Of a DNA stretch of 64,000 nucleotides, positions 18,433-27,093 are shown piece after piece. The notes below the pieces were generated by a model. That model was not told the DNA's origin. It worked only from the letters and a program-made list of their open reading frames with translations, and searched no databases. A program made the translations under genes and the position numbers. Numbering within the stretch: position 1 is the stretch's first letter; each line of letters opens with the position of its first letter. Source of the DNA: Lysinibacter cavernae (GTDB lineage Bacteria; Actinomycetota; Actinomycetes; Actinomycetales; Microbacteriaceae); NCBI RefSeq assembly GCF_011758565.1, contig NZ_JAAMOX010000001.1, positions 1,899,838 through 1,963,837 of the forward strand. Direction: 5' to 3'.

Positions 18433-19806
18433 GTGGAAAACAACGGATCGTGGACGGCCCCAGAGGGAAATCAAGACCCTCAACCCGGTAACAACGGTGA
18501 GGGCGGCCAGCCGCAGTATGGCCAGTATGCTCCCCCTCCGGTGAACCCGCCCCAGCAAAACGCGCCGTATCAGGGCCAGCCGCAGTATGGTCAGCAGACA
18601 TATGGGCAACCACAGTACGGGCAGCCTGGCTATGGTCAGCAACAGTATGGCCAGCCCGGTTACCAGTACGCTGCGCAGAACGGCCAGAATGCGCAAGCCG
18701 GATGGGCACCCGCACCGAAGCCAGGCCTCATCCCGCTCCGTCCTCTTCCGTTTGGCACCCTCATAGGCACTCCCTTCCGAGTACTGAGGGTCAATCCGCG
18801 CCCGACGCTTGGCATGGCGCTCCTGTTCCAGGTTGGGATTGGCATCATCACGCCAGCCCTCATGGGGCTCGTACTGTGGTTCACCATTTCCCGGATGGAA
18901 ATGGCATCATCTGAAGACCGCGGGCCGATCCTCGCCGGGTCCATCGCCCTCTTTGTTCTCACCGGTCTCGTGCAGGTCGTGGTCTCGGTATCAACCACCG
19001 CAATCATCCAGGGCGTTGTCGCCCTCGATGTTGGTCAGGGAGCGGTCGGCAGAAAACTCACCTTCAAACTGCTGTGGACCAAGCTGAAGCCGCGGTTCTG
19101 GACGCTCATTTTGTGGACCCTGTTGCTTTCAGCTGCGATGCTCGTTGGCATTGCGCTCGCAGCGCTTCCCTTTATCTTGCTCGCGATTTCAGCGTCCTCT
19201 GGCGGCAGCCCGAGCGGAGGAGCGATTGCCGCAAGCGTTCTTGGTGGCATCGCGCTTGTGCTTGCCTTCGCCATCGTGGCGATCTGGATCGGGGTGAAGC
19301 TCTCGCTGGTCAGCGTTTGTATTGTCTTTGAAGACCTCGGCGTTCGTGCTGCAATCGCTCGCTCCTGGCGCCTGACCTCCGGCTACTTCTGGCGCACCTT
19401 CGGAACGGTCTTGCTGCTCAACGTCATTATCTCGGTGGCCAGCAACATCATCCTTACGCCCATCAGCTTTATCTTTGGAATCTTCATGGGGATGCTGTCA
19501 CCAAACGGCGATAGTGGCCAGTTTATTGGTGCCATGATCGCGTTCTACGTCATCACAATCGCACTGTCACTCGTGATCTCAGCCATCACCCTTGTCGCCC
19601 AAACAGCCTGCTACGCGCTCATCTACATCGATTTGCGGATGCGTAAGGAGGGCCTCGACGTTGAGCTCATGCGCTTCACCGAGACCTACCCAAACCCGGC
19701 CCCCACCGATGACCTGCCAAATCCGTACCTGCCACGATTTGCTCCAGCGCCATCCGCTGGCGGTGGTTACGTCATGCCACCGAGCCCGTCACCGTGGGCC
19801 CAATGA
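18433..19806 (+). CDS. Multi-pass membrane protein with N-terminal PQYGQ-repeat tail
   Basis: A 457-residue protein starting at GTG 18433. The first ~100 residues are an intrinsically disordered tail rich in Gly, Gln, Tyr and Pro, built from QPQYGQ/QPGYGQ units. After GLIPLRPLPFGTLIGTPF comes a domain of about six to eight hydrophobic helices (about residues 125-410) that resembles the glycerophosphoryl-diester-phosphodiesterase membrane domain (DUF7847-like). Such tails are common in actinobacterial envelope proteins, but their function is not established. It opens a tightly packed operon (ATGA overlap with the next gene) that is divergent from mtrA, so control by MtrA is plausible. Confidence 0.75.
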   Translation: MENNGSWTAPEGNQDPQPGNNGEGGQPQYGQYAPPPVNPPQQNAPYQGQPQYGQQTYGQPQYGQPGYGQQQYGQPGYQYAAQNGQNAQAGWAPAPKPGLIPLRPLPFGTLIGTPFRVLRVNPRPTLGMALLFQVGIGIITPALMGLVLWFTISRMEMASSEDRGPILAGSIALFVLTGLVQVVVSVSTTAIIQGVVALDVGQGAVGRKLTFKLLWTKLKPRFWTLILWTLLLSAAMLVGIALAALPFILLAISASSGGSPSGGAIAASVLGGIALVLAFAIVAIWIGVKLSLVSVCIVFEDLGVRAAIARSWRLTSGYFWRTFGTVLLLNVIISVASNIILTPISFIFGIFMGMLSPNGDSGQFIGAMIAFYVITIALSLVISAITLVAQTACYALIYIDLRMRKEGLDVELMRFTETYPNPAPTDDLPNPYLPRFAPAPSAGGGYVMPPSPSPWAQ

Positions 19807-20531
19807 CGGGAACCGCAACAGTTCTTTCGCTGCTCCTCGCGGTTGGCAACGCCCGCCCGCCCGGAGCGGTGAGCGCTTACCCCCCACTTGCGCCGGACTC
19901 AGACGAGGCCCGCGACTTGCTCCTCAGGGAGCTCAGCAACCCCTCCTATCAGGCCGCAAAGCCGTCGTGGTTCGACCTGCTCTCGCAACAGATTTGGGAT
20001 TGGATACGTTCACTCTTTGACCTCGACACGTCTGGAGGCGGGTGGGGCGCCCTTGGCCAACTGCTCGTGGTGCTCGTAGTCATTGGTCTGCTCGTAGCGG
20101 CCTTCTTTATCTTTGGGATGCCTCGCCTTCGCCGGCGCAGGCGTTCAGCGGCTGGCCTCCTCTTCGGTGAGGAAGAAACACGAACGGCAGCCGAGCTGCG
20201 GGCGGCGGCCGAGGCCGCAGCATCCACGAACAACTGGAACCTCGCCGTCATCGAGCGCTACCGCGCAATCGCTCGGTCGCTCACTGAACGGGTCATCATC
20301 CGTGCCACCCCAGGCCTCACTGCTCAGGCGCTCGCAGGAGCAGCAGCAGTCGAATTCCCCGGACACAGCCAACAACTTGAATATGCCGCGCGGGCCTTTG
20401 ACGGAGCTCGCTACCTTGACGAGCAACTCAGCCAGTCCCACTACAACGACGTCGCATCCCTCGACACTGCCTTGAGCTCAGAGAAGCCACTCATGACGGC
20501 GGCTCACGACGCATCGGTGGCTGCACGATGA
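19803..20531 (+). CDS. DUF4129 domain protein
   Basis: A 242-residue membrane protein with a probable N-terminal signal/anchor (TATVLSLLLAVG) and a clear transmembrane helix at about 88-112. The C-terminal DUF4129 helical domain contains WNLAVIERYRAIARSLTERV and TPGLTAQALA. DUF4129 proteins are regularly encoded with MoxR ATPases and DUF58 proteins, as here, and are sometimes fused to transglutaminase domains. The exact role is unknown. ATG 19803 overlaps the previous stop, and its own stop overlaps the next start (20528-20531), so the genes are translationally coupled. Confidence 0.85.
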   Translation: MTGTATVLSLLLAVGNARPPGAVSAYPPLAPDSDEARDLLLRELSNPSYQAAKPSWFDLLSQQIWDWIRSLFDLDTSGGGWGALGQLLVVLVVIGLLVAAFFIFGMPRLRRRRRSAAGLLFGEEETRTAAELRAAAEAAASTNNWNLAVIERYRAIARSLTERVIIRATPGLTAQALAGAAAVEFPGHSQQLEYAARAFDGARYLDEQLSQSHYNDVASLDTALSSEKPLMTAAHDASVAAR

Positions 20532-21781
20532 GCACGGCATCCACCTCCGCCTACTATACGCGCTCGTACGAAACGCCGACTCTCCGGAACAGCCTCAAGC
20601 GGGGCCGGTTTTGGGCGATTGTTGCCGCCATCGCGATCGTCGGGGCCCTACTCACCACCTTCGCGACCGGCTCAGTCTCGGTGAGTGGCGACGACCTTGA
20701 CCCAAACAGCCCGGCACCAAACGGAGCGAAGGCGGTGGTCAGCGTGCTTGACAACGAAGGCGTGACCGTTCACCTCACCCAGTCGCTTGAGGACACCAAA
20801 CGCCTCGCCGATGAAAACACCACCGTGCTCATCGCTGCGGACAGTTACTACCTCGATGAGGACCAGATCATCGAGGCAGCAACGCTCGGAGCCTCGACCG
20901 TTTTGGTTTCCCCCGGATTCTCAACGTTGCAGTCACTCGGCTACGGGATCGGGCCAGGCCAGATCCAGGCAAACCAAGATCCGCTCTCCGCGGGATGCTC
21001 GTATGGTCCGGCAAAACGTGCCGGCACAATTTCGGCTACCGGCGTCAGCTACCCGCTCCCAGACGCCGACGACGCCATCGGCTGCTTTGAGACAGATGAT
21101 GGCGGCTTCGGAATTGTGCGCATCGACGATGGCGGCCATCCAGTCACCATCCTTGGCGTGACGGATGTGCTGCGCAACGAGACAATCGTTGACGCGGGCA
21201 ACGCCGCGCTTGCCCTTGGCCTGCTTGGTGAACATGACAACCTCATTTGGTACACCCCAGGCATTGACGACCTCGGCGGGGAAGAAGTACCAGATACTCT
21301 CGCGGACCTGACTCCGCCGTGGGTGAGCCCGGCCATCATCCTTGCCATGATTGCGGCGCTCGCGGCCGCCATCTGGCGCGGCCGCAGGCTCGGGCCGCTG
21401 ACCGTCGAAAACCTCCCCGTCACGGTCAAGGCGCAGGAGACGATGGAAGGTCGGGCACGGATGTACGCCGCGGCAGGCGCATCCGGCCACGCAGCCCACT
21501 CCCTGAGGTCCGGCAGCATGCACCGGATGGCGCTGCTCATCGGGGTCAGCCCAACAGCTGAAGAGCTCACACCCGTAGTCGCAACGCTGACCGGCTGGCC
21601 GCAGGCGACGGTGTATTCCCTTCTCAGCGACGACCAAACAGCATCCGATCGCCTCAGCGACGGCGCGCTGATCGACTTGGCCCGCAATCTCCAGCTCTGC
21701 GAAGACATTGTGCGCCGAACCATCACGGGTGGTCTTGACCGGCCTCCTCACCAGAGCAACTCAGACTCACCAGTAGAGTAA
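20528..21781 (+). CDS. DUF4350 domain membrane protein
   Basis: A 417-residue protein with a TM helix at about 28-48, an extracytoplasmic DUF4350 domain (NGAKAVVSVLDNEGVTVH near its start), and a second TM at about 268-286. A C-terminal cytoplasmic part contains RARMYAAAGASGHAA. DUF4350 proteins occur between DUF4129 and MoxR genes in actinobacteria, which matches this operon. The function is unknown; the MoxR-DUF58 pairing suggests assembly or quality control of envelope complexes. This is inference from neighbours only. Confidence 0.85.
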   Translation: MSTASTSAYYTRSYETPTLRNSLKRGRFWAIVAAIAIVGALLTTFATGSVSVSGDDLDPNSPAPNGAKAVVSVLDNEGVTVHLTQSLEDTKRLADENTTVLIAADSYYLDEDQIIEAATLGASTVLVSPGFSTLQSLGYGIGPGQIQANQDPLSAGCSYGPAKRAGTISATGVSYPLPDADDAIGCFETDDGGFGIVRIDDGGHPVTILGVTDVLRNETIVDAGNAALALGLLGEHDNLIWYTPGIDDLGGEEVPDTLADLTPPWVSPAIILAMIAALAAAIWRGRRLGPLTVENLPVTVKAQETMEGRARMYAAAGASGHAAHSLRSGSMHRMALLIGVSPTAEELTPVVATLTGWPQATVYSLLSDDQTASDRLSDGALIDLARNLQLCEDIVRRTITGGLDRPPHQSNSDSPVE

Positions 21782-21796
21782 GGAACCTTCAGAACC

Positions 21797-22768
21797 ATGA
21801 CCGATACTCCCCAGACAGCCAACGACCTGCGTCTCGCTCTCAATGCGGTACGAACCGAGGTAAACAAGGCCGTGGTCGGCCAAGACGGCGCCGTCACCGG
21901 ACTCATCATTTGCCTGCTCGCGAGAGGACACGTGTTGCTCGAGGGTGTGCCTGGCGTGGCAAAAACGTTGCTTGTCCGAGCCCTCTCACAGTCGCTCTCC
22001 CTCGACACCAAACGAGTGCAGTTCACCCCAGACCTCATGCCGGGTGACGTCACTGGTTCACTCGTGTACGACGCGAAGGCCGGGGAATTTGAGTTCCGCG
22101 AGGGGCCGGTCTTCACCAACATTCTGCTGGCCGACGAAATCAACAGGACGCCACCAAAAACACAGTCAGCACTGCTCGAAGCAATGGAAGAGCGTCAGGT
22201 CAGCGTCGACGGCGTCACCCGGCAGCTGCCAGACCCGTTCCTCGTCGCCGCGACCCAAAACCCCGTCGAGCACGAAGGAACCTACACCCTGCCGGAGGCA
22301 CAGCTCGACCGATTCCTCCTCAAGCTTGTACTCGACTTGCCGGTTCGGGATGCCGAGATAGAGGTGCTCTATCGGCATTCGCAAGGATTCAACCCGCGCG
22401 ACCTGCACGCAGCCGGAGTGACGGCAGCGCTCACCCCGGAAGCGCTCAAAGCGGCCCAGGCGGATGTTGACCGGGTCACGGTCCAGCCAGAGGTCTTGGC
22501 TTACATCGTTGATCTTGCTCGCGCCACGCGACAGGCACCGTCAGTCAAGCTCGGTGTGAGCCCGCGCGGAACCACCGCGCTCCTCGCTGCATCGCAAGCC
22601 TGGGCATGGCTCAGCGGATACTCGGCGGTCACCCCAGATCATGTCCAAGCCATGGCATTGCCGGTGCTTCGTCACCGGCTCCAGTTGCAGCCAGAGGCCG
22701 AGCTTGAGGGCGTCAGCGCCGACAGCATTCTCCGATCGATCCTGCAACAGGTTCGGGTACCGGTCTAA
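21797..22768 (+). CDS. MoxR-family AAA+ ATPase
   Basis: A 323-residue MoxR chaperone-type ATPase. Walker A GVPGVAKT is at residues 50-57, Walker B and sensor region read ILLADEINRTPPKTQSALLE, and the conserved AATQNPVEHEGTYTLPEA and QLDRFLLKL follow. MoxR ATPases help mature or insert metal-binding or multi-subunit complexes together with a VWA or DUF58 protein, here the next gene. It starts 15 nt after the DUF4350 gene within the same operon. Confidence 0.93.
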   Translation: MTDTPQTANDLRLALNAVRTEVNKAVVGQDGAVTGLIICLLARGHVLLEGVPGVAKTLLVRALSQSLSLDTKRVQFTPDLMPGDVTGSLVYDAKAGEFEFREGPVFTNILLADEINRTPPKTQSALLEAMEERQVSVDGVTRQLPDPFLVAATQNPVEHEGTYTLPEAQLDRFLLKLVLDLPVRDAEIEVLYRHSQGFNPRDLHAAGVTAALTPEALKAAQADVDRVTVQPEVLAYIVDLARATRQAPSVKLGVSPRGTTALLAASQAWAWLSGYSAVTPDHVQAMALPVLRHRLQLQPEAELEGVSADSILRSILQQVRVPV

Positions 22769-22773
22769 GCGCC

Positions 22774-24132
22774 ATGGCAGTTTCCGGTTGGTTTGTACTG
22801 CTCGTACTGCTTGGCATCGTGCCGGTTGTACTCGTGGACATTGTTGCGGGCGATAACGTCGCAGAAACCGCAGCTTTCTTTGGTTCGGAAGCTCCAGCTT
22901 CGCCATCGATGCTTATGCTCGCGGCCTGGCTCATCGTGTGCCTCCTCGCGGGTTTGCTCGATCTTGTGCTTGCGGCATCCGCGCGGAATATTGTCATCGA
23001 ACGCCAGCCAATCGGAGCGCTACGTCTCGGGCAGAGCACCATCAGCGAACTTGTCATATTCAACCCTGGACGCCGCAACCTGCACGGACTCATCCGTGAC
23101 GGGTGGGAGCCCTCCGCCGGGATGACGCCCTCACGCAGCCGGATTTCGGTTCCCGCCGGCGAGCGACGCCTCAGCCGGGTCCAGCTCACGCCGTTCCGCA
23201 GGGGCGAACGGAATAGCCCACACGTCACCATTCGCTCGTACGGCCCGCTCCGGCTCTGGGCGCGCCAGGCAACCCACGCGTCGCAGGGTAGCGTTCGGGT
23301 GCTGCCAGCATTCAACTCCCGTCGCCACCTTCCCTCGCTGGTCGCTCGCCTCAAAGAACTTGACGGGCGCACGCTGACCATGGTGCGAGGGCAGGGAACC
23401 GAATTTGATTCGCTGCGTGAATACGTCCGCGGTGACGATGTCCGGTCCATCGATTGGCGGGCAACGGCACGCCGCGGGGATGTTGTTGTTCGCACCTGGA
23501 GACCCGAGCGTGATCGTCGCGTTGTGCTCATCGTCGACTCTGGCCGAACATCCGCTGCCCGGATTGATAACGAACCGCGCATTGACACCGCATTCGAAGC
23601 TTCCCTGCTGCTGAGCGCGTTGGCCGACAGGGCAGGCGACCGGATCGACTTTATGGTGCACGACCGACGCACGCGAGCACGAGTACAGGGGGCGAATGGT
23701 GCCTCGCTGTTGCAAAAGCTTGTCGACGCCATGGCCCCGATCTCCCCAGAGCTGCTCGAAATGGACTGGGCTGCCGTTCCAAAACTCGTGCGCGGCGTGA
23801 CCACCCAAAAGTCGCTCGTTGTACTGCTCACAACGGCGGACTCGCCGGGAACAGCCCGACCGCTGCTAGCGATGCTTCCTCAGCTCACCGCAAAGCACAC
23901 GGTTGTTGTTGCTGGGGTCATGGACCCTGCGCTTGCCGAGGCTTCGGCTGAGCGGCTCTCACGCGATGACGTCTATCGGGCTGCAGCGGCCGAGCGGGCC
24001 ATCAACGACCAGCAACGAGTGGCCGCCGCCATCCGACTCTGTGGGGCGTACCCGCTGAGCGCAACGCCGCAGCAACTCCCCCCAGCCCTCGCCAATCACT
24101 ACCTGGCGCTCAAGGCTTCTGGTCAGCTGTAG
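22774..24132 (+). CDS. DUF58 domain protein
   Basis: A 452-residue membrane-anchored DUF58 protein with two N-terminal hydrophobic helices (about 5-25 and 47-68). The conserved signature GTEFDSLREYVRGDDVRSID is followed by WRATARRGDVVVRTW, then a VWA-like region with VVLIVDSGRT. It is the expected partner of the preceding MoxR ATPase. The gene closes the operon and its last 10 nt overlap the 3' end of the convergent aldose-epimerase gene, leaving no room for a terminator between them. Confidence 0.9.
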   Translation: MAVSGWFVLLVLLGIVPVVLVDIVAGDNVAETAAFFGSEAPASPSMLMLAAWLIVCLLAGLLDLVLAASARNIVIERQPIGALRLGQSTISELVIFNPGRRNLHGLIRDGWEPSAGMTPSRSRISVPAGERRLSRVQLTPFRRGERNSPHVTIRSYGPLRLWARQATHASQGSVRVLPAFNSRRHLPSLVARLKELDGRTLTMVRGQGTEFDSLREYVRGDDVRSIDWRATARRGDVVVRTWRPERDRRVVLIVDSGRTSAARIDNEPRIDTAFEASLLLSALADRAGDRIDFMVHDRRTRARVQGANGASLLQKLVDAMAPISPELLEMDWAAVPKLVRGVTTQKSLVVLLTTADSPGTARPLLAMLPQLTAKHTVVVAGVMDPALAEASAERLSRDDVYRAAAAERAINDQQRVAAAIRLCGAYPLSATPQQLPPALANHYLALKASGQL

Positions 24133-25046
24133 CGGATTCCCCAGCGAACGGCCCACTCCTCGCCCGGTTCAAGCCAGGTGAGCCCCTCTCCGGTTGCGAG
24201 GCTTCCGGCTGGGGCAGTCATTGGTTCGATTGCCACGGCGACGTCGCCAACCGTTTCGGTCGAAAAATCGTCGGTAGTGAACACCTGCACGTAGCGGATG
24301 TTTGAGTCTCCCCACACCGTTACCCTGCGTCCGTCTGGCGCCGTGATCGAGTGCCGAGTTTCCCCTTCGGTGTGTGACACGCTTCCGTATCCGTCGTCAA
24401 GCGAGACATCGCCGAGACGCACGCCGTCACGAAGATCGTATTGGGTTCCTTCGACACCAACCTCTGCAAGAACGTTGAAGCGATCGTCAACCTCGAAACG
24501 CGTTGCGGCGTCAACCGTGAGCGTCAGGTCGGTCGTTGGAACATCCCCAATCTTGACGAAGGGGTGCGCGCCGAGCGCGACCGGGGCAGTGGTCGGGCCG
24601 ACGTTACGAACATCGTGCGTGACCTGGAGCCCGTTGGCAAGCAATCGGTACGTAACTGAGGTCTCAAGGTGAAACGGGTAGCCGTGCTGCGGGAAGACCG
24701 GCGCCTCAAGGCGGACCCAGTCTGCACCTCGATCTCCGAGCGTGTAGTGGGCGTTGCGGAGAAGGCCGTGGATGGCGTTGTGCGCGGCCGGCTCGGTAAT
24801 GTCGAGCTGCTGGGTTGCCCCGTTGAGGGTCCACTTGCCATCTCGGATGCGGTTGGCCCAGGGCATCAGCACGATGCCAGCGGCGTAGGGCGGAACACGG
24901 TCTTCCGGAAACGGCTCGACAAGGTCAATACCGTCAAGAGTCAGCAGCCGAATGCCGGCGGCACGCTCGGTAATCGTGGCGCTCCAATCGCCGAGGTCGC
25001 TCACCCGACGGATGCTGTACTGGTTTCCCGTTGGGGACGCGTTCAC
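24123..25046 (-). CDS. Aldose 1-epimerase family protein
   Basis: A 307-residue galactose-mutarotase-type protein. Family features are VLMPWANRIRDGKW, HNAIHGLLRNAHY with the catalytic-type histidines, ALGAHPFVK, and a C-terminal glutamate in AIEPMTAP. GTG 25046 was chosen: upstream of it lies an AGAGAG/TAGG-type ribosome-binding site, and the frame beyond is repeat DNA (25120-25191). It probably interconverts anomers of aldohexoses, or of a hexose-6-phosphate as in YeaD-like members. Its position next to the amino-sugar importer suggests a supporting role in sugar use. Confidence 0.82.
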   Translation of the reverse strand: MNASPTGNQYSIRRVSDLGDWSATITERAAGIRLLTLDGIDLVEPFPEDRVPPYAAGIVLMPWANRIRDGKWTLNGATQQLDITEPAAHNAIHGLLRNAHYTLGDRGADWVRLEAPVFPQHGYPFHLETSVTYRLLANGLQVTHDVRNVGPTTAPVALGAHPFVKIGDVPTTDLTLTVDAATRFEVDDRFNVLAEVGVEGTQYDLRDGVRLGDVSLDDGYGSVSHTEGETRHSITAPDGRRVTVWGDSNIRYVQVFTTDDFSTETVGDVAVAIEPMTAPAGSLATGEGLTWLEPGEEWAVRWGIRYS

Positions 25047-25119
25047 GGTGCCTACTCTCTGAGTCAATTCCTCGTGACGAGCATACTCCGTCTGACTTTT
25101 CGGCTCACCACCCCACAAA

Positions 25120-25191
25120 ACCTGCATCTATTTGTGAGTTTTTGCGAAAATTCTCGTGTTTCCGAGCAGAAAGTCACAAATAGATGCAGGT
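25120..25191. repeat. Palindromic repeat element, copy 2 of 3
   Basis: A 72-nt palindrome: left arm 25120-25144 beginning ACCTGCATCTATTTGTGAG, right arm 25167-25191 with two mismatches. Its loop matches copy 3 (shared CAGAAAGTC and AAAATTC) more closely than copy 1. It lies 13 nt after the permease stop codon (minus strand) and upstream of the epimerase gene. Confidence 0.8.
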
Positions 25192-25203
25192 CAGGAGGGG
25201 AGG

Positions 25204-26121
25204 TTACTTCACTGCGCCAGCCGCGAGGCCGCCAACCAGGCGCTTTTCGATGAACATAAAGAGGATGACTACGGGCACGATCGCAACAATCGATGCGCCA
25301 AACACGTACTGCCACGCAGAATCGTACTGTCCAACGAACTTTGTCAGCGCAACGGACAGCGGCTGATTCCCGTCCGTCGACAAGATCACGAGGCTCGCCG
25401 CGAACTCGTTCCAGCAGGCCACAAACGTGAAGATGATAGCGGTGACGATGCCCGGCCACACGAGGGGAAGGGTTACCTGGAACAACACGCGGAGTTTGCC
25501 TGCCCCATCAATCTGAGCCGCCTCCTCAATCCCCTTCGGAATACCGGCAAAGAAGCTGTGCATAATCCAGGTCGCAAACGACAGGTTGAACGCGGCGTTG
25601 ATCAGGATCATCGCGAGCCAGGTATCGCTCAGCCCGAGGCTCATGAACTGCTTGAAGAGCCCGGTCGTCAGCACAGCCGGCTGCAGCATCTGCGTGGTGA
25701 TGACCAGAAAGAGAAACACCAAGCGTCCTGGGAACCGGAATCGCGCCGTGTAATACGCCGCTGGCAATGCCACGATGAGCACAATAAGCGTCGCAAACAC
25801 CGAAATAACAATCGTTGAGATCAGGTTTTGGAACAGCGGCGTCTCGGGTGTCGACCACATCGTGATGTAGTTGTCGAAGTGCCACTCGGTTGGCAGATAC
25901 GACGGCGGCACGCTCAGGATTTCGTTGCGGCTCTTCAGCGAGCCAATCGCCATAATGACGTACGGGAACACAAATACAAGGATGACCACGAGCCCGCCGA
26001 GCATCCGGAAGCCGATGCGCGTGGCCGATGCCCGGTCCTCGCCGTAGCTTTTTCGTCGCTTGCTGCCTGCTGCGGCCATTCCGCTCACCTCGGCACCCGC
26101 GACAGTGGTTATGGTGCTCAT
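25204..26121 (-). CDS. Carbohydrate ABC transporter permease, MalG type (predicted amino-sugar importer)
   Basis: A 305-residue inner-membrane permease with six predicted helices and the EAA loop in EEAAQIDGAGKLRVLFQV (Gly at the expected place), which docks onto the ATPase. The N-terminal tail carries KRRKSYGEDRA. It overlaps the upstream permease by 4 nt. With the next two genes it forms a CUT1-type importer without its own ATPase, so a shared MsmK-type ATPase is presumably used. The divergent amino-sugar genes make N-acetylgalactosamine or a related saccharide the likely substrate (inference). Confidence 0.88.
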   Translation of the reverse strand: MSTITTVAGAEVSGMAAAGSKRRKSYGEDRASATRIGFRMLGGLVVILVFVFPYVIMAIGSLKSRNEILSVPPSYLPTEWHFDNYITMWSTPETPLFQNLISTIVISVFATLIVLIVALPAAYYTARFRFPGRLVFLFLVITTQMLQPAVLTTGLFKQFMSLGLSDTWLAMILINAAFNLSFATWIMHSFFAGIPKGIEEAAQIDGAGKLRVLFQVTLPLVWPGIVTAIIFTFVACWNEFAASLVILSTDGNQPLSVALTKFVGQYDSAWQYVFGASIVAIVPVVILFMFIEKRLVGGLAAGAVK

Positions 26122-27065
26122 TCGTCGACCTCCTGCATCGGTTTGACGAGTTTCACGTAGATAGCAACGATGATGATGACGATCGCAAACGCGACTACGC
26201 TCAGGGCGCTCGCCAGATCAATCCGTTGACTGCCCTGCAGCAGTTTGAAGATGAGCGTCATGATGGTATCGGCATCGTAGCCGGGGATTGACCCCGTCAT
26301 GATCTTGAGAATCGGCAACGAGTTGAACACATTGATGATGTTGATCAGCACGGCAACGGCGATGGCTCCGCGCAGCTGCGGCAGCACGATTGAGGTGTAG
26401 ATGGTCCACGGTTTTGCGCCGTCCATTCTGGCCGCCTCAATCACTTCGGCTGAGATTGTCTGCAGACCAGAGAGGATCGTGTACGTCGTGAAGGGGAGGG
26501 ACACAAACACGGCAATAATAATCGCCACGGTGAAGGCCGGCACCACGTTCTTGGTGTAGCCGTATGTGCTTTCGAGCAGCCCCATATCCACGAGCATCTT
26601 GTTGATGATGCCGTAGTACGGGTCAAGCCCGTAGTAGAAGACGGTGGTGGTCATGACGACGCTGGCGGCCCACGGGATGATGACAAACATCCGCACGATA
26701 CGTCGGCCAGGGAACTGCTTATTGAGAAACTGGGCGAGTACGAGGGATATAAGAACCGTCAGGCCAACAACTGCGACGACCCAAATTGCCGTGCGCAGAA
26801 GCACTCCGGGAAGCTGCGGGAGGGCAAACAGTTCCGCATAATTAGAGAAGCCTGCTGGCCCCTTGTCAAGACCGTACTGGCTCACCTCTCGTGTAGAGGT
26901 AAAAAACATGTACCCAGCTGGGAAAAACACAACGCCGACAATCAGTATGAGCGCCGGCCCGATCCAGGGTAGCGCTCGCACGAGCTCCCTGAGGGAGCGA
27001 CCCGGACGGGCCACCCCCTCAGGTGTTGGCGATGTGCTTGTTTCGTGAAGCACGGAACGTGACAT
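26118..27065 (-). CDS. Carbohydrate ABC transporter permease, MalF type (predicted amino-sugar importer)
   Basis: A 315-residue permease that partners the MalG-type protein. It has six hydrophobic helices, beginning with LPWIGPALILIVGVVFFPAG, and the EAA loop in AEVIEAARMDGAKPWTIYTS. The ATGA overlap with the downstream permease shows tight coupling. The gene follows the binding-protein gene by 28 nt on the minus strand. Confidence 0.88.
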   Translation of the reverse strand: MSRSVLHETSTSPTPEGVARPGRSLRELVRALPWIGPALILIVGVVFFPAGYMFFTSTREVSQYGLDKGPAGFSNYAELFALPQLPGVLLRTAIWVVAVVGLTVLISLVLAQFLNKQFPGRRIVRMFVIIPWAASVVMTTTVFYYGLDPYYGIINKMLVDMGLLESTYGYTKNVVPAFTVAIIIAVFVSLPFTTYTILSGLQTISAEVIEAARMDGAKPWTIYTSIVLPQLRGAIAVAVLINIINVFNSLPILKIMTGSIPGYDADTIMTLIFKLLQGSQRIDLASALSVVAFAIVIIIVAIYVKLVKPMQEVDE

Positions 27066-27093
27066 CGATTTCTCTCGGTTCTCTAGCGGTGAG

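Noticed and set aside
18365-18715. Upstream extension of the mtrA frame by 117 codons
   Set aside because: This stretch is the antisense of the PQYGQ repeat region of the divergent gene; MtrA family length and the ribosome-binding site place the start at 18364.
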